Origin: Roseateles_E cavernae
Lineage (GTDB): Bacteria > Pseudomonadota > Gammaproteobacteria > Burkholderiales > Burkholderiaceae_C
DNA: 64,000 nucleotides
Direction of reading: 5' to 3'
Assembly (NCBI RefSeq): GCF_040187885.1
Contig: NZ_JBDPLH010000005.1
Span: 186,001-250,000 of the forward strand
Both the position numbers and the translations under genes were made by a program. Under the pieces are notes generated by a model. That model was not told where the DNA came from. It was given only the letters and a program-made list of their open reading frames with translations, and searched no databases. This document shows, piece by piece, positions 18,208 through 25,740 of the stretch (position 1 is the first letter of the stretch; every line of letters begins with the position of its first letter).

Positions 18208-19006
18208 CAAATCGACCCCGGTCCAGGGCCAGCGCCTCGGGCGACTGCGCATGGCCGCGGCGCAGCTGCTGGCTCAACTCGTCCACCGAGGCGCTGTTGC
18301 CCAGGCGTCGCTCGATGCGCAGCGCCAGCCACAGGCTTTGCGCGCTGCTTTGCTCGGGCTGGGCGTTGACGCGGCGCACATAAAAGCGCGCCCGCTCGAA
18401 CTGCCCGCCGCGATACAGCACATCGGCCAGATTGACGGCGATGGCCGGGTTGCCCGGGTCGATCTCGAAGGCGCGCGCCAGCGTCTTCTCGGCGGCCGGC
18501 AACTGGCCGGCCGCCAGTTCGCAGACGCCCTTGGCCAGCAGCGAGCGCGAGGGGCCGCGGTACTGCGGCTGGGCCAGCGCCAGATCGAACTGGGCATAGG
18601 ACTCGGGCCAGCGGCGCTGCTGGCACAGGAACCAGCCGTAGTTGTGCAGCGTATCGGGGTCGCGCGGATTCAGGCTCAGCGCGCGCGCAAAGCTCTCCTC
18701 GGCCAGCGGGATCTCGCCCAGCGCCGCATAGACCAGGCCACGCAAATTCAGGGCCTCGCGCATGTCCGGCTTGGCCTGCAGGGCCTGCTTGAGCTCATCC
18801 AGCGCGGTGCTGTACTGGCCGCGCGAGAAGTAGCCGTAGGCCAGCTCAATGCGCACCGCAGCGCGGCGGTCGGCATCGGTCTGATCCGAGGCGGTACGCA
18901 CCTCGGCCGTCTGACCGCGCGGGCCGCCCGCACAGGCAGCCAGCAGGGCCAGCAACAGCGCCATCGTTGCCGCACGAAAGACCGGAAGCTGCAGAAGCTG
19001 GTTCAT
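18200..19006 (-). CDS. pilW: Type IV pilus biogenesis/stability lipoprotein PilW (PilF)
   Basis: An outer-membrane TPR pilotin that helps secretin PilQ assemble in type IV pili. From the ATG at 19004-19006 it has 268 residues, with a signal peptide and lipobox LAAC at about 22-25 and at least four TPR units (AYGYFSRGQYSTALDELKQAL, GLVYAALGEIPLAEESFARAL, YGWFLCQQRRWPESYAQFDLA, ANLADVLYRGGQFERA-like). It lies between rlmN and the rodZ-like gene, as in many beta- and gammaproteobacteria. Confidence 0.92.
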   Translation of the reverse strand: MNQLLQLPVFRAATMALLLALLAACAGGPRGQTAEVRTASDQTDADRRAAVRIELAYGYFSRGQYSTALDELKQALQAKPDMREALNLRGLVYAALGEIPLAEESFARALSLNPRDPDTLHNYGWFLCQQRRWPESYAQFDLALAQPQYRGPSRSLLAKGVCELAAGQLPAAEKTLARAFEIDPGNPAIAVNLADVLYRGGQFERARFYVRRVNAQPEQSSAQSLWLALRIERRLGNSASVDELSQQLRRGHAQSPEALALDRGRFDE

Positions 19007-19032
19007 TGAGGGTGTCGAGGTTGGTGGGAGGG

Positions 19033-20169
19033 CTAGACGGGGCGGTTCGGGCGGACCACGCTGACCGGCGCCCGCACCATGCGCACATGGGCACGGGTGC
19101 GGTCCTGTACCTCGCCCGCCAGCTGACCGCAGGCGGCGTCGATATCGTCGCCACGGGTCTTGCGTATCGTCGTGATCAGGCCGGCTTGTATCAGCACCTC
19201 GGCAAAGGCCTTGACGCGCTCGTTCGAGCTGCGCTTCAGGCCCGAGGCCGGGAAGGGATTGAAGGGAATCAGATTGATCTTGCAGGAGACATGGCCGCGC
19301 AACAGCGCCACCAACTCCTGCGCCTGCTCCGGCGTGTCGTTGACGCCGTCCAGCATGCAGTACTCGAAGGTGATGAAGTCGCGCGGCGCCTTGTCCAGAT
19401 AGCGATTGCAGGCCTCCAGCAGCTCGGCAATCGGGTACTTCTTGTTCAGCGGCACCAACTGGTCGCGCAAGGGGTCGGTCGGCGCGTGCAGCGACACGGC
19501 CAGCGCCACCGGGCAATCGTCGCGCAGCCGGTCGATCATCGGCACGACGCCCGAGGTCGAGACCGTCACGCGACGGCGCGACAGGCCGTAGCCATGATCG
19601 TCCAGCATCATCTTCAGCGCCGGCACCAGGGCGCTGTAGTTCTGCAGCGGTTCGCCCATGCCCATCATCACGACATTGGAGATGACGCGCTCTTCGGTAT
19701 TCAGGCGTTTGCGCAGGCTGTGCTCGGCAAACCAGAGCTGGGCGATGATCTCGGCCGTGTCCAGATTGCGACTGAAGCCCTGGTGGCCGGTCGAGCAGAA
19801 GCGGCAGCCCACCGCACAGCCGGCCTGAGAGGAGATGCACAGGGTGCCACGGTCGTCTTCGGGGATGAACACCGCTTCGACCGCATCACCAGCCCCGACA
19901 TCGAACAGCCACTTGATCGTGCCGTCGGTCGAGACATGTTCGGAAATCACCGGCAACGCAGCAATGTGCGCCCGGGTGGCCAGCTTGTCGCGCAGCGACT
20001 TGGCCAGGTCGGACATCTGAGTGAAGTCAGATGCGCCTTTTTGATGGATCCAACGAAACAGCTGGGTGGCGCGAAAGCGCTTCTCACCCAGCTGCTCGCA
20101 GTACGCGGCCAGACCCTCCAGATCGAAACCGAGCAGGTTCGTCAAACCGAGCAGGTTGGCCGCGTCCAT
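19033..20169 (-). CDS. rlmN: Dual-specificity RNA methyltransferase RlmN
   Basis: Radical SAM enzyme methylating C2 of A2503 in 23S rRNA and A37 of some tRNAs. The 378 residues carry the radical SAM cysteines in CAVGCRFCSTG at about 115-125. The methyl-carrying and resolving cysteines are expected in FEYCMLDGVND and CGQL-type contexts; FEYCMLDGVNDT is visible near residue 270. It sits between ndk and pilW in the conserved order. Confidence 0.96.
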   Translation of the reverse strand: MDAANLLGLTNLLGFDLEGLAAYCEQLGEKRFRATQLFRWIHQKGASDFTQMSDLAKSLRDKLATRAHIAALPVISEHVSTDGTIKWLFDVGAGDAVEAVFIPEDDRGTLCISSQAGCAVGCRFCSTGHQGFSRNLDTAEIIAQLWFAEHSLRKRLNTEERVISNVVMMGMGEPLQNYSALVPALKMMLDDHGYGLSRRRVTVSTSGVVPMIDRLRDDCPVALAVSLHAPTDPLRDQLVPLNKKYPIAELLEACNRYLDKAPRDFITFEYCMLDGVNDTPEQAQELVALLRGHVSCKINLIPFNPFPASGLKRSSNERVKAFAEVLIQAGLITTIRKTRGDDIDAACGQLAGEVQDRTRAHVRMVRAPVSVVRPNRPV

Positions 20170-20224
20170 TGTTTACCTCTTTGATCCAGCCTCAAGGCCA
20201 GAGCACAAGAGGCATTGGGCCGTC

Positions 20225-20650
20225 TTAACGGCTGTAGACATTCATGCCGGGGAAGAAGAAAGCGATCTCTTGAGCGGCCGTCTCGGCAGCGTCGGAGCCG
20301 TGCACGGCGTTGGCATCGATGCTGTCGGCGAAGTCGGCGCGGATCGTGCCCTTCTCGGCCTTCTTCGGATCGGTGGCGCCCATCAGATCGCGATTCTTCA
20401 GGATCGCGCCTTCGCCTTCCAGCGCCTGGATCATCACCGGGCCGGAGATCATGAAGGTCACCAGATCGTTGAAGAAGGGGCGTGCCTTGTGCACGGCGTA
20501 GAAGGCCTCGGCCTCGCCACGCGACAGATGTGCCATCTTGGCGGCAACCACCTTCAGGCCGGCGCCTTCAAAGCGGGCGTAGATCTGGCCGATGACGTTC
20601 TTCGCCACGGCATCGGGCTTGATGATAGAAAGGGTACGTTCGATAGCCAT
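20225..20650 (-). CDS. ndk: Nucleoside diphosphate kinase
   Basis: Transfers the gamma-phosphate among nucleoside di- and triphosphates through a phosphohistidine. The 141 residues match the family length. The active-site histidine is in NAVHGSDAAETA at about 114-125, and the N-terminal ERTLSIIKPDAV is typical. A ribosome-binding site (AGGAGAATAACC) precedes the ATG. A TACAAT hexamer at 20702-20707 may be its -10; it would head the ndk-rlmN-pilW-rodZ-ispG run. Confidence 0.97.
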   Translation of the reverse strand: MAIERTLSIIKPDAVAKNVIGQIYARFEGAGLKVVAAKMAHLSRGEAEAFYAVHKARPFFNDLVTFMISGPVMIQALEGEGAILKNRDLMGATDPKKAEKGTIRADFADSIDANAVHGSDAAETAAQEIAFFFPGMNVYSR

Positions 20651-20719
20651 GGTTATTCTCCTGAATATGTCCTGAAATCTTGGGGCTTGGCAAAGCCTTG
20701 GATTGTAATGCCTGAAGAT

Positions 20720-20740
20720 GCCGGCCTCATGAAGGCCGGC
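20720..20740 (-). terminator. Hairpin after rluB, probable terminator
   Basis: GCCGGCCT (20720-20727) pairs perfectly with AGGCCGGC (20733-20740) around a 5-base loop, 10 bases past the rluB stop. There is no clean U-tract on the minus strand, so termination efficiency is uncertain. Confidence 0.5.
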
Positions 20741-20749
20741 ACCGGGAAC

Positions 20750-22798
20750 TCAACGGTTGCGGCCGCCAAAGCCGCCGCCACGGCCACCGCCGCCGCCGGA
20801 GCGACCGCCGCCCCCGCCGCTGCGGCCACCACCACCACCACCACCACCACCACCACCGCCGGAGCGGCCACCGCCGCCGCCACCACGGCGCACAAAGGCA
20901 TCACCGCCGATATAGCCGACCGAGGTCTGCATCGGATCGGGCTCGCGCGGGCCGCCCTTGTTGCCGCCGCCACGGTTGCCGCCCCGGTCCTGAGCGCTGC
21001 CGCCGGCACCGAAGCCCTGCGGAATGCGCTTGCTGCCGGTCGCAAAACGGCGGTCGAAGGTCTGCTCCAGCGGATTGATATTGCGCGGGATGAAATCGTC
21101 ACCATCCTCGTCGTCGCGGTCCGGGCGCTCGTTGGCACGCGGCTCATTGAAACGCTCGGACGGGCGCTCGGGCGCACGCTCGCGCGGCGCCTCCGGACGG
21201 CTCGGGCGCGGACCGACGCCGGCCTGGCGGCCGTCGCTGCGGCGATTGTTCGAGCGCTCGTTGCCACGCTCGCGCTCATTGCGCGGCTGGCCACCGCGCT
21301 CGCCACGCGGCGCCTGCCCGTCGCGAGGCTCACGCGGTTCGCGCTGCGCGTCCCGCGGCTGCTGCGGGCCACCGGCCAGTCGGCGGATCACGCGCACATC
21401 GTCCTCGCCCAGCTCGACCCAGACGCCGCGCTTGAGGCCGCGCGGCAGCACCACGGTGCCGTAGCGGATGCGGATCAGGCGGCTGACCACCAGACCAACG
21501 GCCTCGAACAGCTTGCGCACCTCGCGGTTGCGGCCTTCGGTGATGACCACGCGATACCAGCGATTGACACCCTCGCCGCCGCCGTCCTCGATGCTCTTGA
21601 AGCCGGCCTTCTGGCCTTCGATGATCACGCCTTCCAACAGGCGGCTGCGCTGCTCGTCGCTGAGCGTGCCCAGCACGCGCACCGCGTACTCGCGCTCGAC
21701 GCCGAAGCGCGGGTGCATCAGCTGATTGGCCAGCTCACCCGAGTTGGTGAACAGCAGCAGGCCTTCGGTGTTCAGATCCAGCCGGCCGACCGACTGCCAT
21801 TTGCCCTGATAGAGCTTGGGCAGGTGGCGGAACACGGTGGGACGGCCTTCCGGGTCATTGAAGCTGACCACTTCGCCGGTCGGCTTGTGATAGGCCAGGA
21901 TGCGCGGCGGCGGCGGCGAGATGCGCACCTTGATCGGCTTGCCGGCCACATGGACGCGGTCACCGAAGGAGATGCGTTGGCCAATATGGGCCACCTCGCC
22001 GTTCACCTCGATCTTGCCCTCGGCAATCATGTCCTCGATATCGCGGCGCGAGCCGATGCCGGCCTGGGCCAGCACCTTCTGCAGCTTGGGGGCATCGGGC
22101 TCGGGCGCCAGCACGCGCTTGGTCTCGACCTCCTGCTCCTCGACCTCGGCCACCGGCTCCTCATCGGCCGCATCGAACTCGCCGGCCAGCACCTGGGCAA
22201 AGCGTTCGACCGTCTCGGCCTGCAATTGCTCGGGCGCGACGGCGTCCTGACGCGGAGGACGGGGCTCACGGGCTTCGCGAGACTCGGCACCATCGGCAGC
22301 CTCATTGCGATCCTTGCGGCCACGACGGCGGTTGCGGTTGCCACGCGGCTCGCGCTCGCCAGCAGACTCGGCACCCTCTGCGCCCTCGGCACTCTCCGCC
22401 GACTCCTGGGCCTCGCCGGCATCGACAGCGACCGGCTCGGCGACAGGCGCCGCCTCCAGCGTCAGCTGCACCGGCGCTGCGTCGAGCGATTCGGTCTTGA
22501 GCGCCGTCTTGCGAGGTGCGCGGCGTTTGGTCACCACAGCCTCTTCGGCCACGGCAGCCTCGACCGGCGCCGCCGCCTCGATCACCGATTCGGCCACAGC
22601 CTCATCGACCTTCTTGGCCGCCGTCTTGCGCGGTGCGCGCGGCTTCACAGGCTTGGCCTCGGCCGCAGCCTCAGGCGCCGCTGCTTCGACCACGGCCTCG
22701 GCCTTGGCGCGCGCCGGCGCACGGCGTCGCTTCGGCGCGGCTTCGGGAGCGTCGCTCGGGGCCTCGGCGGCCTTGGGATCGGTGTCGTTGGAATTCAT
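20750..22798 (-). CDS. rluB: 23S rRNA pseudouridine(2605) synthase RluB with long low-complexity tails
   Basis: Isomerises U2605 in 23S rRNA. The conserved core is S4 domain (about 237-283, PKLQKVLAQAGIGSRRDIED) then the RsuA/RluB/E/F catalytic domain with GRLDLNTEGLLLF and catalytic Asp341. The protein is 682 residues against about 290 for E. coli RluB: residues 1-235 are Ala/Glu/Lys-rich with repeated RAPRKTA blocks, and about 475-682 are Arg/Asn-rich then poly-Gly. The last section is encoded by a (CCA)n trinucleotide run on the plus strand at 20826-20857. Long basic tails on this enzyme are known in Burkholderiales; their role is unknown. The ATG overlaps the scpB stop by 4 bases. Confidence 0.93.
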   Translation of the reverse strand: MNSNDTDPKAAEAPSDAPEAAPKRRRAPARAKAEAVVEAAAPEAAAEAKPVKPRAPRKTAAKKVDEAVAESVIEAAAPVEAAVAEEAVVTKRRAPRKTALKTESLDAAPVQLTLEAAPVAEPVAVDAGEAQESAESAEGAEGAESAGEREPRGNRNRRRGRKDRNEAADGAESREAREPRPPRQDAVAPEQLQAETVERFAQVLAGEFDAADEEPVAEVEEQEVETKRVLAPEPDAPKLQKVLAQAGIGSRRDIEDMIAEGKIEVNGEVAHIGQRISFGDRVHVAGKPIKVRISPPPPRILAYHKPTGEVVSFNDPEGRPTVFRHLPKLYQGKWQSVGRLDLNTEGLLLFTNSGELANQLMHPRFGVEREYAVRVLGTLSDEQRSRLLEGVIIEGQKAGFKSIEDGGGEGVNRWYRVVITEGRNREVRKLFEAVGLVVSRLIRIRYGTVVLPRGLKRGVWVELGEDDVRVIRRLAGGPQQPRDAQREPREPRDGQAPRGERGGQPRNERERGNERSNNRRSDGRQAGVGPRPSRPEAPRERAPERPSERFNEPRANERPDRDDEDGDDFIPRNINPLEQTFDRRFATGSKRIPQGFGAGGSAQDRGGNRGGGNKGGPREPDPMQTSVGYIGGDAFVRRGGGGGGRSGGGGGGGGGGGGRSGGGGGRSGGGGGRGGGFGGRNR
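20826..20857. repeat. (CCA)n trinucleotide microsatellite in rluB
   Basis: Thirty-two bases of uninterrupted CCA repeat (10.7 units), reading on the minus strand as about ten consecutive GGT glycine codons in the RluB C-terminal tail. Adjacent sequence is also Gly-coding but uses mixed codons. Unit length 3 means slippage would change tail length without a frameshift. Confidence 0.9.
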
Positions 22799-23511
22799 GC
22801 GTCGGCTTGCACCTTCTCGGTGGCTTCAGGGTCGGAGTCCGGCAGAGCCGGAACGGGAGCGCCCGCATGGGAAGCCATGGGCGCGGATTCGGATTCAGAT
22901 GCGGCGGCAGGCGCGCTGGCAGCCTGCGCCTCTTGGCTGCCGTCTTCCAGCAGCGAACTCTGTGCCTGCAGCAGCTGGCCCAACTCGGGGCCCGGCTCGC
23001 CACCGGCACTCAACAGGGGCAATTGCTCCAGATTGGACAGCCCGAGGTCATCGAGAAACTGGCGGGTCGTCGCATACAGGGCCGGACGACCCGGCGCCTC
23101 GCGATAGCCTATCACCTCGATCCAGCCCCGGTCCTCCAGCTGTTTGACAATTTGTGTGGACACCACGACGCCGCGGATGTCCTCGATATCACCACGCGTC
23201 ACCGGCTGACGGTAGGCAATGATGGCCAGCGTCTCCATCACGGCCCGCGAATAGCGCTGCGGCTTCTCCGGATGCAGGCGGTCCAGATACTCGCGCAGCT
23301 CCGGTCGGCTCTGGAAGCGCCAGCCCGAGGCCACCGCCACCAGTTCGACGCCCCGCCCGTCCCAGTCGCGCACCAGCTCGTCCAGCAGGCTGCGCACGGT
23401 ATCCGGGCCGACGCCGTCGGCAAACAAGGTACGCAGCTCACGCAAGGTGAGCGGCTGCTGGGCGCAAATCAGCGCGGTCTCGAGGACGCGCTTTGCATCC
23501 TGTGTGTTCAT
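22795..23511 (-). CDS. scpB: Segregation and condensation protein B
   Basis: Kleisin-associated winged-helix subunit of the SMC-ScpAB condensin that compacts and segregates the chromosome. It has 238 residues, with tandem winged-helix domains over about 1-170 (KRVLETALICAQQPLTLRELR, VMETLAIIAYRQPVTRGDIEDIRG) and an Ala/Ser/Glu-rich tail not needed for family recognition. It is followed by rluB with a 4-base overlap, the common scpB-rluB pair. ScpA is not in the window. Confidence 0.93.
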   Translation of the reverse strand: MNTQDAKRVLETALICAQQPLTLRELRTLFADGVGPDTVRSLLDELVRDWDGRGVELVAVASGWRFQSRPELREYLDRLHPEKPQRYSRAVMETLAIIAYRQPVTRGDIEDIRGVVVSTQIVKQLEDRGWIEVIGYREAPGRPALYATTRQFLDDLGLSNLEQLPLLSAGGEPGPELGQLLQAQSSLLEDGSQEAQAASAPAAASESESAPMASHAGAPVPALPDSDPEATEKVQADA

Positions 23512-23770
23512 CGACTGCTGTCGGCTGGCTCACCGGTACGGGCGGGCATTGATCGAGTCGCTGTTCTCAGCGGGCTGTTCGGGTCAGGGCAACCGGCCCC
23601 GGGGCTGACCTGTTCAGCGGCATGGGAGGCGGGGCATATCGGCCGAGCGGTTTCAAACTAGCCCTCACGGGGATGAGCATGGCCTGCACGGCCTCGGTCC
23701 AGGCGCCGCTGCGGATTGGTACGACATCCGCCGCGCTCGGCTGAACCAAGTTGCCACGATTGTAGCGCGC
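23512..23770. other. Intergenic stretch upstream of scpB with no supported gene
   Basis: These 259 bases separate rluD and scpB, both on the minus strand. A TACAAT hexamer on the minus strand at 23759-23764 could be a -10, which would give scpB a leader of about 240 bases. A TTG-started 60-codon frame (23567-23749) exists but has no recognisable motif or ribosome-binding site. In many Burkholderiales a pgeF (yfiH) gene follows rluD; none is present here. Confidence 0.4.
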
Positions 23771-24787
23771 TCAATCCGCCAACGGCGGCAGCTCCGGCAT
23801 CGGCAGCCCGGCCAAAGCCCAACTATTGGCCAAATCCTGTGGCAGCGGCGCATCAAACACCAGCGGCCGACCCTGGATCGGATGGGCAAAACTCAGCCGC
23901 GCCGCATGCAGGGCCTGGCGCGCCAGGCCGAAAGCCGGCGCGCCGCCATAGAGCGCATCGGACACCAGAGGGTAGCCCTTGCTGGCCAGATGGACGCGGA
24001 TCTGGTGGGTGCGGCCGCTGTGCAACACGCAGTGCACGGCGCTGTAGCTGCGGTTCTCGATCTCGGTCTGGGCCAGGCCATAGACGTCGGTGCGGGAGGG
24101 CTTGCCGCTGGACAGCACCGCCATCTTGACCCGCGAGGCCGGATCACGCCGCAGCGGCGCATCGACCGTCATCTGCTCCGGCACCCGGCCGTGGGTCAGC
24201 GCCAGATACTCGCGATGCACCTCGCGGGCCGCGATCATGCGGGTCAGCGCGGTGACCGCCTCCAGGGTCTTGCCGACCACCATCAGGCCCGAGGTGTCCT
24301 TGTCCAGGCGGTGCACGATGCCGGCGCGCGGCAGGGTCGCGGCGGCCGGATGATGGGCCAGAAGGCCGTTCATCACCGTGCCCGACCAGTTGCCGGCGGC
24401 CGGATGAACAACCATGGCCGGCGCCTTGTCCAGCACCATCAGATGCTCATCCTCGAAGACGATGTTCAACGCCAGCGGCTCGGCACGGAAGGCACGGCTC
24501 TCGGCAGTCGGCTGCAACTCGACCTGCACGCGCTGGCCGGCCTGCAGCTTGCGCGAGGCGCTGGTGGCGACCTGGCCGTTGATCTGCACATGACCGCGCT
24601 CGATCAGGCTCTGCAGATGGTTGCGCGAAAACTCCGGCGCCAGAGCCACCAGCCACTTGTCCAGGCGCTGGCCATGGCCGGCCTCATCCACCATGGCCTC
24701 GCGCTGTTCCGCCTGTTCGAGTTCTTGTAATTCTTCACTGGCGTCGCTCTCGGACGAGAGCTCCAGGGCAGGCGAGGCCTGAACCAT
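23771..24787 (-). CDS. rluD: 23S rRNA pseudouridine synthase RluD
   Basis: Makes pseudouridines 1911, 1915 and 1917 in helix 69 of 23S rRNA. The 338 residues show an N-terminal acidic segment, an S4 domain (GQRLDKWLVALAPEFSRNHLQSLIERG, about 39-65) and the RluA-family catalytic motif HRLDKDTSGLMVVGK near 160-174. Divergent from bamD with 37 bases between start codons, the usual arrangement in beta- and gammaproteobacteria. Confidence 0.94.
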   Translation of the reverse strand: MVQASPALELSSESDASEELQELEQAEQREAMVDEAGHGQRLDKWLVALAPEFSRNHLQSLIERGHVQINGQVATSASRKLQAGQRVQVELQPTAESRAFRAEPLALNIVFEDEHLMVLDKAPAMVVHPAAGNWSGTVMNGLLAHHPAAATLPRAGIVHRLDKDTSGLMVVGKTLEAVTALTRMIAAREVHREYLALTHGRVPEQMTVDAPLRRDPASRVKMAVLSSGKPSRTDVYGLAQTEIENRSYSAVHCVLHSGRTHQIRVHLASKGYPLVSDALYGGAPAFGLARQALHAARLSFAHPIQGRPLVFDAPLPQDLANSWALAGLPMPELPPLAD

Positions 24788-24792
24788 ATAAT
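24787..24792 (+). promoter_or_regulatory. Candidate -10 of bamD
   Basis: A perfect TATAAT on the plus strand 33 bases before the bamD ATG; its first base overlaps the rluD start codon on the other strand. No clear -35 is seen at 16-18 bases. Confidence 0.45.
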
Positions 24793-24824
24793 CAATTCTC
24801 CAATTTCAGCTGAAGTTCGGTGCC

Positions 24825-25688
24825 ATGGCACCGGCATGGACCATGACAGAAAACTGCGTGCAGCGCCTCCAGGCGCCGGCGAACCCAGCAACCGCCTCGC
24901 GGCTCGCCACGTTGGTCGCGGCCGGCGCCCTGGCCTTGCTGGCGGCCTGCTCTTCCACTCCGGCGGATGATCCGAACTCGCAGGCCAATCTGGACAAATT
25001 GTACGCAGACGCCAAGGCCGACATCGCCAGCGGCAGCTACGACCGCGGCATCAAGACGCTGGAGCGCATCGAAGGCCGCGCCGCCGGCACGCTGATGGCG
25101 CAGCAGGCCGGGCTCGATCTGGCCTGGGCCCAGTACCGCAGCGGCGAGCGCGCCGCCGCCATCGTCACGCTGGACCGCTTCATCAAGAACAACCCGTCAA
25201 GCGCGGCGCTGGATTACGCGCTCTACCTGAAGGGCCTGGTCAATTTCAACGAGGACCTGGGCCTGTTCGGCCGCCTGGCCCGCCAGGACATCTCGGAGCG
25301 CGACCAGCAGGCCTCGCGCGATGCCTTGCTGGCTTTCAAGCAGGTCGCCGAGCAGTTCCCCGACTCCAAGTACGCCGACGACTCGCGCCTGCGCGTCGAC
25401 TACATCACCAACACGCTGGCCAGCTACGAGGTCCATGTGGCGCGCTACTACTACACCCGCGGCGCCTATGTCGCGGCGGCCAACCGCGCCCAGCAGGCGG
25501 TGACCGAGTTCCAGCGCGCACCGTCGGCCGAGGAGGCGCTCTACATCATGATGCAAAGCTACGAGAAGCTGAACCTGAAGCCGCTGCGCGACGACGCCGA
25601 GCGCGTGCTGAAGCAGAACTTTCCGGACAGCGCCTATCTGAGCGCCGGCTTTGCCGGCAAGAAGCGCGCCTGGTGGCAGGTCTGGTAA
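24825..25688 (+). CDS. bamD: Outer membrane assembly lipoprotein BamD (ComL)
   Basis: Essential TPR lipoprotein of the BAM complex, binding BamA and substrate barrels. The 287 residues from the first ATG include a signal peptide with lipobox LLAAC at about residues 38-42 and five TPR-like units (YADAKADIASGSYDRGIKTLERI, AWAQYRSGERAAAIVTLDRFI, ALLAFKQVAEQFPDSKYADD, YTRGAYVAAANRAQQAV). A second ATG at 24843 would give a more usual signal-peptide length; either is possible. A terminator follows. Confidence 0.95.
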   Translation: MAPAWTMTENCVQRLQAPANPATASRLATLVAAGALALLAACSSTPADDPNSQANLDKLYADAKADIASGSYDRGIKTLERIEGRAAGTLMAQQAGLDLAWAQYRSGERAAAIVTLDRFIKNNPSSAALDYALYLKGLVNFNEDLGLFGRLARQDISERDQQASRDALLAFKQVAEQFPDSKYADDSRLRVDYITNTLASYEVHVARYYYTRGAYVAAANRAQQAVTEFQRAPSAEEALYIMMQSYEKLNLKPLRDDAERVLKQNFPDSAYLSAGFAGKKRAWWQVW

Positions 25689-25706
25689 GCCGCAGCGCTG
25701 AAGACC

Positions 25707-25730
25707 AAGCCCGCAGCAGCGGGCTTTTTT
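25707..25730. terminator. Intrinsic terminator between bamD and the DinG-type helicase
   Basis: AAGCCCGC and GCGGGCTT form an 8-bp stem around AGCA, followed by TTTT on the plus strand. It ends bamD transcription; the helicase gene converges from the other side 10 bases away. Confidence 0.85.
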
Positions 25731-25740
25731 ACGCCCGCCC

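Noticed and set aside
20826..20857. CCA repeats considered as a CRISPR or satellite array
   Set aside because: It is a simple trinucleotide run within the rluB coding frame, encoding glycine, with no spacers.
20066..23107. Plus-strand frame of 1013 codons opposite rluB and scpB
   Set aside because: Thr and Ala runs in it are the antisense of the RluB Gly-rich tail and basic head; the minus-strand genes have complete catalytic motifs.
23567..23749. Small TTG-started frame of 60 codons upstream of scpB
   Set aside because: No ribosome-binding site, no recognisable motif, and it starts only about 10 bases after the candidate -10; not called as a gene.
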